51,472 nucleotides of DNA, from the NCBI GenBank assembly GCA_964479665.1, contig CAYZNN010000022.1, positions 1 to 51,472 of the forward strand. Reading direction: 5' to 3'. Source of the DNA: UBA2287 sp964479665 (lineage in GTDB: Bacteria > Bacteroidota > Bacteroidia > Bacteroidales > Tenuifilaceae). How positions within the stretch are numbered: position 1 is the stretch's first letter; each line of letters starts with the position of its first letter. The position numbers and the translations under genes are program-made. Of this stretch, positions 25,311-33,379 are shown piece by piece. Below the pieces are notes generated by a model. That model did not search any database, was not told where the DNA came from, and worked only from the letters and a program-made list of their open reading frames with translations.

Positions 25311-26363
25311 TTATATTACAAAAGGTATGTAAATGGTTACAATAAAGTGCGTTTCGGTTTGGCTAGTGCTTATAAGCGATTCTGACCCATAAATAAGTTT
25401 CAACCGTCGCCTAATATTGTCCAGACCAACACCCGTTCCGGCCACAGCAAATGGGTCGGTGGGGTAGGTGTTTGAAACTTCAATTTCTAATCCGGCCAAG
25501 TGCTTTGTGAAGCGGGCAATAATTTCAGTTTTGTCGGGGGTTTGGGCTACACCGTGCTTTATGGCATTCTCAAAGAGTGGTTGAATAATCATGCCGGGCA
25601 CCCTAATACTCATGCATTCGGGGGCAACCTCGAAGCGGTAAGCTAACCTTGAACCAAAGCGAACCTTTTCTATTTCGAGGTAGCCAATGCAGCTCTCAAT
25701 CTCCTTTTCCAGGGGCACCATGCTCGATGGCGATTGCTTTAGCGAGTACCGGAGCAACTCCGACAGGCGGATAATCATTTCTTGTGCTTTTTCGGGTGCC
25801 GAGATGGTTAGCGTACTCACCGAATTTAAACTATTGAAAAGGAAATGGGGGTTCACTTGCAACTTTAGCCAGTTGAGTTCAGCGTCCTTAACCAGCGACT
25901 TCAATTCCCCCTCTTTTAAAAGTTTCTCACGAAAGCTCTGGATGTAAATAATCAGATAGAAGATGAGAGCCAGAAATAGGTATATTGCTATTCCGTAAAT
26001 TACTCGACCAATGGTCGATGCATCAATAAAGCTGGAGTAGGGTGAGCCCGACTGTGCGTAATATTTTAAAAAGGCTAGCGAAATGTATACCTGAATGGCC
26101 ACGCTCAGCGCTGCGGCACCGGCATGGTTAATGGCAATGGACAGAGTTTTGCCCGTTTCAATATCGGAAAAACGTACCCAGTACCAAAGACCAAACGAAA
26201 GAAGAACCCAAAGTGAGTTGGTTGCCAAACTATCGACTATAGCATCGGTTAGTTCAATGTTGAATAAAAAAATCAGAACGGTCGAGTGGATGGCCATTAC
26301 AACCATCCACACGACCATTAGTGCGATTCTTCCGCGTATTGTGCTTGCGAAGGGGTGAAGCAT
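25311..26363 (-). CDS. LytS/YehU-type sensor histidine kinase
   Basis: The 350-residue protein has four membrane segments (residues ~12-34, 45-64, 77-98, 118-142), a short linker, and a His_kinase domain with H173 in QVNPHFLFNSLNS. The ATP-binding part has PLFENAIKHG (N-box) and GTGVGLDNIRRRL (G-box). There is little periplasmic sequence, so it would sense membrane state or a partner. The upstream LiaF-like gene ends directly at its start codon (no gap), which suggests coupled translation and physical interaction. Confidence 0.93.
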   Translation of the reverse strand: MLHPFASTIRGRIALMVVWMVVMAIHSTVLIFLFNIELTDAIVDSLATNSLWVLLSFGLWYWVRFSDIETGKTLSIAINHAGAAALSVAIQVYISLAFLKYYAQSGSPYSSFIDASTIGRVIYGIAIYLFLALIFYLIIYIQSFREKLLKEGELKSLVKDAELNWLKLQVNPHFLFNSLNSVSTLTISAPEKAQEMIIRLSELLRYSLKQSPSSMVPLEKEIESCIGYLEIEKVRFGSRLAYRFEVAPECMSIRVPGMIIQPLFENAIKHGVAQTPDKTEIIARFTKHLAGLEIEVSNTYPTDPFAVAGTGVGLDNIRRRLKLIYGSESLISTSQTETHFIVTIYIPFVI

Positions 26364-27089
26364 TTAGAAACTTTTAATTTCGCCACCACCAAATATTGCT
26401 ACTCCGCGAATAACTAGTTCCTTGTCGCTGTTTTCGCCTTCCGATTTCTGTACGTTCAATCGCTTGTCGGAGTAGCCTCCAAAAATTGCGGTAACTTCAA
26501 TTTTTATTTTCCAATCGGAGGGAACCACAATTTTTGATCCTCCAAACAGGCAGAACATATCGAGCGAATTCCGTCCTGGTGCCAGTTGGGCATCGCCCAT
26601 GTAAAATGTACTCCCTCCAAAGATATTGGTTACGCGGCCACCTTTAAAGTTTTTGGAACTAACGCGCTGCTCGCTGCCACCAAAAATCGACATGTCGTCT
26701 ATGTAATCAACGTCTATTATCCCTTTCCGCATACCAAATCGGGGCATGTGTCCTTTGCTATGGAATATTAGAATAAGGCCTATAGCCACAAAAACCGTTG
26801 GCCAGAAGAAATACTTTATAGGGTAGTTATATCCTAGGACTTTGGCTGAAAGGAAAAAGGCTCCTAAACCAACCAGTACTAGGCCGGTAACCCTCGATTC
26901 GCTTTTGCCAAGACTAATAAGACCAATAACGATAAGGAGCGATGGCCATGTGAAAATGAAGCGGTTCCATTCGTATGGTATCAGGTCGAACCTGTCGGCA
27001 AACAGGAAGAGACCAATTGTAACAAGAACAAGCCCGAATATGAGTCGGCTGTTGTTTGAGCGTGCAGGTTGTGCATCCATTCGTTCCAT
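26364..27089 (-). CDS. LiaF-like membrane protein (cell-wall stress, DUF5668-type N-terminus)
   Basis: The 241-residue protein has four membrane segments in residues ~15-112 and a C-terminal beta-rich domain with five FGG motifs (IFGGSEQ, IFGGSTF, LFGGSK, IFGGYSD, IFGGGE), the mark of the LiaF/YvqF 'cell wall-active antibiotics response' C-terminal domain. In Bacillus LiaF inhibits a NarL-type LiaRS system. Here it leads an operon with a LytS-like kinase and a LytTR regulator, a different kinase/regulator class. It probably dampens or tunes the kinase in response to envelope damage. Confidence 0.85.
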   Translation of the reverse strand: MERMDAQPARSNNSRLIFGLVLVTIGLFLFADRFDLIPYEWNRFIFTWPSLLIVIGLISLGKSESRVTGLVLVGLGAFFLSAKVLGYNYPIKYFFWPTVFVAIGLILIFHSKGHMPRFGMRKGIIDVDYIDDMSIFGGSEQRVSSKNFKGGRVTNIFGGSTFYMGDAQLAPGRNSLDMFCLFGGSKIVVPSDWKIKIEVTAIFGGYSDKRLNVQKSEGENSDKELVIRGVAIFGGGEIKSF

Positions 27090-27114
27090 AATTTTCGAAT
27101 TTAAAAGTTATATG

Positions 27115-27122
27115 CAAATGTA
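27115..27122 (-). promoter_or_regulatory. TAnnTTTG -7 box for the LiaF-like operon
   Basis: On the minus strand this reads TACATTTG followed by C. It lies 25 bases upstream of the LiaF-like ATG (27089). Confidence 0.5.
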
Positions 27123-27204
27123 TACTGCAATCATTCGTTGGAAAAGATTAAATCGGTAGAAGGGTTTTTTTTGTAGGTAAAAGCGCAAAAACCTTTCATT
27201 CAAG

Positions 27205-28152
27205 TTACCTGTAGCGGTAAGCTGCCTTGCGAAGCCTGTCCATAATGGCAATGCCTATCCCAATATCGGGTACAGGTTCTACCACAATGAACTCAACGGG
27301 TTGTTCTTCCATTCTATGGATGGCAGCAAAGAGGTTCACTGCGCATTCGCGCAAATCGCTTTTTTCTGAAAGCACAAAGTATTCCTTGTACTCTAGTGAA
27401 GGTAAATTGGAAAAGGCAATTATACCACCCTCTCTGGGGTTTAGGTTCTCGGGTAAGGATTCGCCAATGATATATAAAGGCTTGTTAGGACTGTAGTGGC
27501 TTTTCACCATTCCGGGAGCCAGGATTGCTTGGTTTTGGATTGTGCTGGGCGAATAGGGTAAAACCTTTTCTATGTCTTCTTGTGTAATAACTCCATGTCT
27601 CAATATTTCAAATCCTTCGGGGTTCAACGATATTATGGTCGATTCAATCCCAACATGGGTTCTACCTCCATCGAGTATGCACTTTACATGGGGCAGCTGC
27701 TTGGCTACATGCTGAGCAGTTGTTGGGCTCACCCTGCCAAATTTGTTAGCGCTGGGGGCCGAAATGGGGCATTGCGATTGTTTAATTAATTCCAGAGCAA
27801 CCGGATTGTTGGGCATTCGAATGCCTACCGTGGGCAGCCCCGATGTAACAATGTCGGGCACAATATCACTTTTGGGAAGTACCATGGTGAGCGGCCCGGG
27901 CCAGAATATGCTGGCGAGCTTGTGCACACGTTCATCCATGCCATTAATCAATGGCTCAATGTCGTTTATATGGGCAATGTGAATAATTAGCGGATCGAAC
28001 GAGGGGCGCTCCTTCATTTCAAATATTTTGGCTACAGCCAATGGGTTCAATGCATTGGCACCCAATCCGTAAACGGTTTCCGTTGGAAATGCTACCAGTT
28101 CCCCCATTCTTATGAGTTCGGCAGCTTGTTTTATTTGCTCATTCAGCATCAT
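27205..28152 (-). CDS. tsaC: L-threonylcarbamoyladenylate synthase (Sua5/YwlC type)
   Basis: The 315-residue enzyme makes threonylcarbamoyl-AMP from threonine, bicarbonate and ATP for the t6A37 modification of tRNAs decoding ANN codons. It shows VAFPTETVYGLGANAL (residues ~20-35), KERPSFDPLIIHI (~47-59), WPGPLTMVL and SAPSANKFGRVSPT (~139-152). The extra ~110 C-terminal residues (with SPGMVKSHYSP-like APGMVKSHYSPNKPL) identify the longer Sua5 form with its accessory domain. It is the last gene of the rex-ribF-purK-purE run, 9 bases after purE. Start could be either of two adjacent ATGs. Confidence 0.94.
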   Translation of the reverse strand: MMLNEQIKQAAELIRMGELVAFPTETVYGLGANALNPLAVAKIFEMKERPSFDPLIIHIAHINDIEPLINGMDERVHKLASIFWPGPLTMVLPKSDIVPDIVTSGLPTVGIRMPNNPVALELIKQSQCPISAPSANKFGRVSPTTAQHVAKQLPHVKCILDGGRTHVGIESTIISLNPEGFEILRHGVITQEDIEKVLPYSPSTIQNQAILAPGMVKSHYSPNKPLYIIGESLPENLNPREGGIIAFSNLPSLEYKEYFVLSEKSDLRECAVNLFAAIHRMEEQPVEFIVVEPVPDIGIGIAIMDRLRKAAYRYR

Positions 28153-28161
28153 GAAACGGTA

Positions 28162-28656
28162 CTAACGCTTTTTGTGCACTTTCGATTTTTGCTCAACCTG
28201 CTCGCGGAGCAAATTCTTGTACTGAACTATTTTATCTTGAATATCGCTACGACCCACCGACACGATTTGTGCTGCCAGAATGCCCGCATTTTTTGCCCCA
28301 TTCAGGGCTACTGTGGCAACGGGAACCCCTCCGGGCATTTGTAGTATTGACAAAACCGAGTCCCACCCATCGATAGAATTTGACGATTTAATGGGAACTC
28401 CAATTACAGGTAGAGGCGAAATGGCAGCAATCATGCCGGGAAGGTGTGCAGCACCTCCAGCACCAGCAATAATAACTTCGATACCTCGCTTGTGCGCTTC
28501 CGATGCGAATTGGAACATTTTTTCGGGTGTTCGGTGCGCCGAAACAATGTCAATTTCATACGAAATACAAAATTGCTGCAGCATTTCGGCGGCTTGCTGC
28601 ATAACGGGCATATCGCTGTCCGAACCCATTACTATGCTTACATGCTTTCTTTCCAT
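28162..28656 (-). CDS. purE: N5-carboxyaminoimidazole ribonucleotide mutase
   Basis: This 164-residue class I PurE moves the carboxyl group of N5-CAIR to give CAIR in purine synthesis. It has VSIVMGSDSDMPVMQQAAEML (residues ~6-26), VSAHRTPEKM (~39-48) and AGAGGAAHLPGMIA (~66-79) with the conserved histidine. A purK gene precedes it and overlaps by 19 bases, as expected for the two-enzyme bacterial route. Confidence 0.97.
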   Translation of the reverse strand: MERKHVSIVMGSDSDMPVMQQAAEMLQQFCISYEIDIVSAHRTPEKMFQFASEAHKRGIEVIIAGAGGAAHLPGMIAAISPLPVIGVPIKSSNSIDGWDSVLSILQMPGGVPVATVALNGAKNAGILAAQIVSVGRSDIQDKIVQYKNLLREQVEQKSKVHKKR

Positions 28657-29807
28657 GACTTAACCTTTAGGGTTCGTTGAACAAATTCGGCCTTAGCAAG
28701 TGCTTCCTCCATAGTGGTTGCAATAATAGTTGCATGTCCCATTTTTCGGAACGGACGGGTTTGCTTTTTCCCATATAAATGTACTTTAACCCCATCAATT
28801 GCCATGCACTCAGTAAGCCCTTCATACCTAACAGGGCCGCTATGGTTGGGTTCGCCAATGAGGTTAACCATTACTGCAGGAAGTTTCAGTTTGGTGCTAC
28901 CCAGTGGGAGGTTCAGAACGGCACGTAGATGTTGTTCGAATTGCGATGTGATAACGCTTTCTATGGTATGGTGGCCGCTATTGTGGGGTCGGGGTGCTAC
29001 CTCATTAACAATCAAATTTCCATTGGTATCTACAAAAAACTCAACGGCCAGTAGTCCGGCCATACCTAATTTGTCAATAAGGTCTATGGCAAAGCTTTCG
29101 GCCATATTGCAAAGTTGTTGCCCAATGCCCGCAGGGCAAATGAGTTTATCAACCAAATTAGCGCGGCTATCGAAAACCATTTCAACGGTTGGGAACGACT
29201 TGAGCTCTCCTTGCAGGTTTCGTGCTGCAATAACCGCAATTTCTGTAGCAATGCCGATTTTTTGCTCAATAACCGAAGGTTCGTCGAAGAGTTTGTCTGT
29301 ATCACAAGTGCTATTTACTATTAGCACCCCACGCCCATCGTATCCCCCCTTACGAAGTTTCTGAACGAAAGGGAAATATAGCTTACCATTCGAAATAGCT
29401 TCGATTATTTCTTCCCGATTTTTAAACAGTTGAAAAGGGGCAGTGGGTATACCATGGTCTCGATAAAACTCCTTCTGATGGCCCTTATCCTGAATAAGCT
29501 GAAGTGTAATTGGATCGGGCACGATGGTTAAACCTTCCTCCTTGAGCTTGAAGAGGGCATCGATATTTATACTTTCAATTTCGTAAGTGAGAACATCCAC
29601 CTGTTTACCGAAATGGTATACCGAATTGAAATCGTGGTGACTACCCTTAAAGTATTGGGTTGCAATGCTGCCAGCAGGGCAGTTTTCATCGGCATCGAGA
29701 ACGTAGGTTGCAATGTCCCACTTGCTAGCCTCCTGAATAAGCATTTTACCCAGTTGGCCTCCGGCCACAATTCCTAGTTTTAAGTTGGCGGCTTCGAGTT
29801 TTTTCAT
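28638..29807 (-). CDS. purK: 5-(carboxyamino)imidazole ribonucleotide synthase
   Basis: The 389-residue ATP-grasp enzyme makes N5-CAIR from AIR, bicarbonate and ATP. The N-terminus has LGIVAGGQLGKMLIQEASKW (residues ~11-30), and the ATP-grasp region has VQKLRKGGYDGRGVLI (~147-162) and NEVAPRPHNSGHHTIE (~265-280). It overlaps purE by 19 bases, so the pair is translationally coupled. The C-terminal domain is complete. Confidence 0.97.
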   Translation of the reverse strand: MKKLEAANLKLGIVAGGQLGKMLIQEASKWDIATYVLDADENCPAGSIATQYFKGSHHDFNSVYHFGKQVDVLTYEIESINIDALFKLKEEGLTIVPDPITLQLIQDKGHQKEFYRDHGIPTAPFQLFKNREEIIEAISNGKLYFPFVQKLRKGGYDGRGVLIVNSTCDTDKLFDEPSVIEQKIGIATEIAVIAARNLQGELKSFPTVEMVFDSRANLVDKLICPAGIGQQLCNMAESFAIDLIDKLGMAGLLAVEFFVDTNGNLIVNEVAPRPHNSGHHTIESVITSQFEQHLRAVLNLPLGSTKLKLPAVMVNLIGEPNHSGPVRYEGLTECMAIDGVKVHLYGKKQTRPFRKMGHATIIATTMEEALAKAEFVQRTLKVKSWKESM

Positions 29808-29832
29808 GTGGATTTTTACTGGTGGAAAATGG

Positions 29833-30774
29833 TTAGTATATCAATTCTTCTACCGCTTCTTTGGCCTGTTCCAGCTGCTTTTCGAGTTTCGATGGGCTGT
29901 AAACTTCAACACTTCCAGTAATTCTTTTATGAAAGAAAATTACTGCCTCGTCGCCAGGGAAACTCATTTCGAATTCGAAAATGTGAAGTTCAACATTTTG
30001 CTCTCCCTCCTCACCCGTGGAAGCGTTAACCTCAGTCCATATTATGGCCATGGCCTTGTATGTTTTACCATCCCATTGTGTTCCAGCAGCATAAATGCCA
30101 TCGGGGGGGATGAGCTTTCCAGTCTCCTCAATTTGAACTTTAAGTGTTGGAAAATTTATAGTTCTAAAATAGTGCGTTCCTTTACCTAAGGGTGCTACAA
30201 TAATATACTGATGGTCGAGGTATGCATTGGCCCTTTGAATGCGACCCTCCTTCAGAGCTTTTCGAATGGTGGTTGAACTTACGGTTTCGTGCTGAATGTC
30301 CTGCTCCGGAATTTCTTCAACCCCAAAATCCAATTCCTTGCTAAGGTTGTACAGGTATTCGTAGTCGCCCTGACGATTATGCCCAAAATGGTGATTGAAC
30401 CCAACAACAATAAATTTGGCGCCAAGCTTTCCAATTAGCAAATCCCTGATAAACTGCTCCGATGAGGTTCGCGAAAACTCTAAAGTGAACTTTACAATTA
30501 TAAGGTGGTTGAGTCCGGCTTTGCTAAGAAGTTCAATTTTTTCTTTTTGAGAGTTAATGAACATTAAGTCCTTGCCTTCCGTTTCGGGATATAAAACCTT
30601 GCGAGGGTGAGGGTAGAAGGTTATAAGAACCGATTCACCTTCGATTTGACGGGCTATTTCGTTTATTCTGTTAATAATGGTTTTATGACCGATGTGAACA
30701 CCATCGAATGAGCCTGTTGTAACAACCGGGTTTTTAATGCCTTTAACGTTGTCGAAACCGTAATGTACTTGCAT
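29833..30774 (-). CDS. ribF: bifunctional riboflavin kinase/FAD synthetase
   Basis: In 313 residues an N-terminal FAD synthetase domain with TTGSFDGVHIGHKTIINRI (residues ~20-38) and GFNHHFGHNRQGD (~128-140) is followed by a riboflavin kinase domain (~185-310) with RTINFPTLKV, PPDGIYAAGT and HIFEF. It converts riboflavin to FMN and FAD in the cytosol. It lies 27 bases after rex and 25 before purK in one direction, suggesting cotranscription with a redox regulator. Confidence 0.95.
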   Translation of the reverse strand: MQVHYGFDNVKGIKNPVVTTGSFDGVHIGHKTIINRINEIARQIEGESVLITFYPHPRKVLYPETEGKDLMFINSQKEKIELLSKAGLNHLIIVKFTLEFSRTSSEQFIRDLLIGKLGAKFIVVGFNHHFGHNRQGDYEYLYNLSKELDFGVEEIPEQDIQHETVSSTTIRKALKEGRIQRANAYLDHQYIIVAPLGKGTHYFRTINFPTLKVQIEETGKLIPPDGIYAAGTQWDGKTYKAMAIIWTEVNASTGEEGEQNVELHIFEFEMSFPGDEAVIFFHKRITGSVEVYSPSKLEKQLEQAKEAVEELIY

Positions 30775-30801
30775 TTTAATTAGTATGTAAGTCTCGGAAT
30801 G

Positions 30802-31425
30802 CTATTTTATGAAATACGCAATTTTTTCGAGTGAAGTAATCATATCGTATTCTTCGAGATACGCTCCTTCGGGTACTATAAGTGGCGTGGTAGTGAAGTT
30901 TAATATACCCTTAATGCCCGCATTTACTAATAATTCAGCAATTTGGGGCGCCGAATCGGGAGGAGAAGCGATTATAGCAATTGAAATGCGCTCTTTTGCC
31001 GCTACTCCTTTAAGTTCGCGAATATGGTGACAATAAACCCCTGCAATAACTCGATTAACCTTGTTCTCATCCACATCGAATGTGGCAACAATATTGAGTT
31101 TGGGCCTTTTCCCCTTGAAATAGGCAGTAACTGCTCGCCCAAGATTTCCCATTCCAACAACTGCTACATTTATGCCCGTTTTATGGTCGATTATTTCGCC
31201 AATAACATTTACAAGCTCCTTGGCATCGTAACCGCGTTTTTTCATGCTCGAGTAGCCTATAAGCATCAAATCGCGACGTACCTGAACGGCTGTTATGTTG
31301 TGTAAGCCGGCCATTTCGTAGGAGTATATGTGGGTTTTACCCTTAGCAAGGCAATCTAAAAGCGACCGGCGGTATTCGCTTAGTCGCTCAACGGTTTTCC
31401 CAGGGAGCTTCATAGGGTTAGGCAT
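30802..31425 (-). CDS. rex: redox-sensing transcriptional repressor Rex
   Basis: The 207-residue protein has an N-terminal winged helix (residues ~1-80; ERLSEYRRSLLDCLAKG, ITAVQVRRDLMLIG) and a Rossmann domain with VAVVGMGNLGRAVTAY (~89-104). Rex senses the NADH/NAD+ ratio and represses fermentation and respiration genes when NADH is low. The C-terminal ITSLEKIAYFI helix matches the family's swapping helix. It heads the ribF-purK-purE-tsaC run. A Rex operator in front of it could not be clearly recognised. Confidence 0.95.
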   Translation of the reverse strand: MPNPMKLPGKTVERLSEYRRSLLDCLAKGKTHIYSYEMAGLHNITAVQVRRDLMLIGYSSMKKRGYDAKELVNVIGEIIDHKTGINVAVVGMGNLGRAVTAYFKGKRPKLNIVATFDVDENKVNRVIAGVYCHHIRELKGVAAKERISIAIIASPPDSAPQIAELLVNAGIKGILNFTTTPLIVPEGAYLEEYDMITSLEKIAYFIK

Positions 31426-31457
31426 TTAGTTTTTGTCATCGAACTATAAATCAGTCA

Positions 31458-31465
31458 CAAAAATA
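31458..31465 (-). promoter_or_regulatory. TAnnTTTG -7 box for rex
   Basis: Reads TATTTTTG on the minus strand, 32 bases upstream of the rex start. Adjacent TTGTGA-like sequence could be part of an operator but is not a full Rex palindrome. Confidence 0.4.
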
Positions 31466-31528
31466 TTGAAATTTTGTTAATAGCAGCATGTAAAGTTTGC
31501 CATTATTGCGATGCATGAAAAGTTGAAA

Positions 31529-32359
31529 TTATTTAAGTGCAATTCCATCCTTTTCAATTGTTATAGTTTGGTTGCGAAACAGTGAACCAACCGCTATTTT
31601 GAAATTCTTCTTGCTCATGCCTACCTCCCTGTAAATAATTTCGGGATCCGACTTGTCGCCCAATGGAAGGAAGCCATTGGCTTTTTGCAGTATGCTAAGC
31701 AGTTGATTGGCCAAGTCGTCGATTTTGTGATGGCCAGGCTTCGTTAACGAAATGTCGATTTTATCATCGTTGCGAACCTTTTTAATGTATCCTTTGGTTT
31801 TTTCGCCTATTCTTATGGGGGAGAAAATTTCGTTTTTATAAATAATTCCCCAATGTAAGTTTTCAATAATTACATTATAACCGAGTTGGGTTTGGTTGCA
31901 AATAAGTATATCTACCTCCTGGCCGTAATCGTATTGGGGCATTACATTATCTAAAAACTTATCGAGTTTAGCCGAACCAACAATTCGCTGGGTATTTAAA
32001 TCAATATAAACCCTTACAATGTACCAACGGCCTTCCTCCATCCTGATTTTTTGTTCGCGGAATGGTACAAGTAAATCCTTTGCTAGGCCCCAATCGCAAA
32101 AAGCACCCGCATTATTTACCGAAACAACCTTCATTTGTGCAAACTGGTCGACTGTGGCTAAAGGGGTTTCGGTTGTTGCCACAATTCGGTCCTCCGAGTC
32201 GAGATAAACGAAAACTTGAACGGAGTCGCCTATTTTAGCTTCCAATGGCACATATTTACGGGGCATTAAAATTTTTCCTAGGTTTTCTCCATCGAGATAT
32301 GCTCCGAATGTTACCAGTTCGCTAATGCTTAGGTTATTGTATTTGCCAAGTTCTGCCAT
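31529..32359 (-). CDS. cvfB: S1-domain RNA-binding protein, CvfB type
   Basis: The 276-residue protein has several S1-like OB domains (residues ~1-65, 68-130, 140-205; MKVVSVNNAGAFCDWGLAKDLLVPFREQ is a typical S1 opening) and a C-terminal winged-helix stretch (~215-275; IYREVGMSKKNFKIAVGSLFRNQTITIEKDGI). This order matches CvfB, an RNA-binding regulator first studied in Staphylococcus. It lies upstream of rex in the same direction with a 103-base gap and has its own promoter box. Confidence 0.88.
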   Translation of the reverse strand: MAELGKYNNLSISELVTFGAYLDGENLGKILMPRKYVPLEAKIGDSVQVFVYLDSEDRIVATTETPLATVDQFAQMKVVSVNNAGAFCDWGLAKDLLVPFREQKIRMEEGRWYIVRVYIDLNTQRIVGSAKLDKFLDNVMPQYDYGQEVDILICNQTQLGYNVIIENLHWGIIYKNEIFSPIRIGEKTKGYIKKVRNDDKIDISLTKPGHHKIDDLANQLLSILQKANGFLPLGDKSDPEIIYREVGMSKKNFKIAVGSLFRNQTITIEKDGIALK

Positions 32360-32378
32360 GAATTGTATTTTTATTCCA

Positions 32379-32386
32379 CAAATTTA
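32379..32386 (-). promoter_or_regulatory. TAnnTTTG -7 box for the cvfB-like gene
   Basis: Reads TAAATTTG on the minus strand, 19 bases upstream of the ATG at 32359. Confidence 0.5.
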
Positions 32387-32511
32387 CTCTAAATTATTCT
32401 ATTCCTAATTATATTGCGTAGTTGGCTAAGTTCATGAGCAATGGAGTAGTTATGATTCGGCGAAGTGTTTTTTAGTTATATTTACACTCAAACTTAAAGT
32501 AATTAATAGTA

Positions 32512-32994
32512 ATGGATATTTTTTTAGTTTCAGTTGCAATAATTTTTTTGGTTTTAGGGCTCATTGGATGTATAGTTCCGGTTCTGCCAGGCCCTCCCCT
32601 CAGTTTTGTGGGTATGCTGCTGGGTTACTTTACCCGTTGGGGCGATTTTAATGTCAACTTGCTAATTTGGTTGGGTATAGCTGCCGCTATTGCAACGGCG
32701 TTCGACTATATTTTGCCCATATGGGCAACCAAACGATTTGGTGGGTCGAAAAGAGGGGTTTGGGGTGCTACTTTAGGTTTGGTTTTGGGATTATTCTTTT
32801 TCCCTCCCATAGGAATTATTATTGGGCCTTTTTTAGGTGCCTTCATTGGCGAATACACTTCTGCGACTAGCAGGCCCAATGCATTACCTGCTGCCATTGG
32901 CTCATTTATAGGATTTCTGTTGGGAACAGGGGTAAAGTTCGCAGTAGCAGGAGTAATTACCTACTTTTTTGTTATCGAAATATTTATTCGCTAA
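32512..32994 (+). CDS. DUF456 family small membrane protein
   Basis: The 160-residue protein is almost wholly hydrophobic, with about four or five membrane segments. GCIVPVLPGPPLSFVGMLL (residues ~19-37) and PPIGIIIGPFLGAFIGEY (~97-114) are characteristic of DUF456. Function is unknown. It is convergent with the RRM protein gene, whose stop lies 12 bases beyond its own. Confidence 0.85.
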   Translation: MDIFLVSVAIIFLVLGLIGCIVPVLPGPPLSFVGMLLGYFTRWGDFNVNLLIWLGIAAAIATAFDYILPIWATKRFGGSKRGVWGATLGLVLGLFFFPPIGIIIGPFLGAFIGEYTSATSRPNALPAAIGSFIGFLLGTGVKFAVAGVITYFFVIEIFIR

Positions 32995-33006
32995 AGCGAA
33001 AGGGTT

Positions 33007-33270
33007 TTATGCCTTGGGTGCTTCCTCCTGTTTTCGGTGAGCATTGCTAACTTTAATGTTGCGTCCTTTAACTTGGGAGTCGTTAAGCGATTCAATAGCT
33101 TTTAGGGCATCGTCATCGTTATCCATTTCTACAAAGGCATACCCTTTAGAACGTCCTGTTTGTTTGTCGCTAATAATTTTTACGTTCGCTACATTTCCGA
33201 AAGGTGCAAAGAGATCTTTAATTTCCTGAGGGGTCATGTTGTAAGCAAGGTTTCCTACATAAATGTTCAT
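33007..33270 (-). CDS. single-RRM RNA-binding protein
   Basis: The 87-residue protein is one RNA recognition motif: RNP2 MNIYVGNLAYNM (residues 1-12) and RNP1 KGYAFVEM (~43-50), with a short basic tail. Such proteins are frequent in Bacteroidota and Cyanobacteria and bind single-stranded RNA, possibly as chaperones replacing other families. It stands alone, downstream of the terminator of the carbamoyltransferase operon. Confidence 0.93.
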   Translation of the reverse strand: MNIYVGNLAYNMTPQEIKDLFAPFGNVANVKIISDKQTGRSKGYAFVEMDNDDDALKAIESLNDSQVKGRNIKVSNAHRKQEEAPKA

Positions 33271-33330
33271 GGCAATAATGATTAATTAATTCACTAATAT
33301 AAAATTATAGCATTTTTTTTTAAATTGAAT

Positions 33331-33361
33331 AAAAAAAAGGCAGCTTTTTAAACTGCCTTTT
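33331..33361 (-). terminator. terminator of the arcC-OTC operon
   Basis: AAAAGGCAG (33335-33343) and CTGCCTTTT (33353-33361) form a nine-pair stem with a nine-base loop. On the minus strand it is followed by a run of T residues (plus-strand A-run 33331-33338). It begins about 20 bases after the carbamoyltransferase stop. Confidence 0.85.
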
Positions 33362-33379
33362 AAAAATAACTCGAGAAAA

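Noticed and set aside
31426..31500. Full Rex operator TTGTGAAnnnnTTCACAA
   Set aside because: Only partial half-sites are visible, so it was not listed as a feature.
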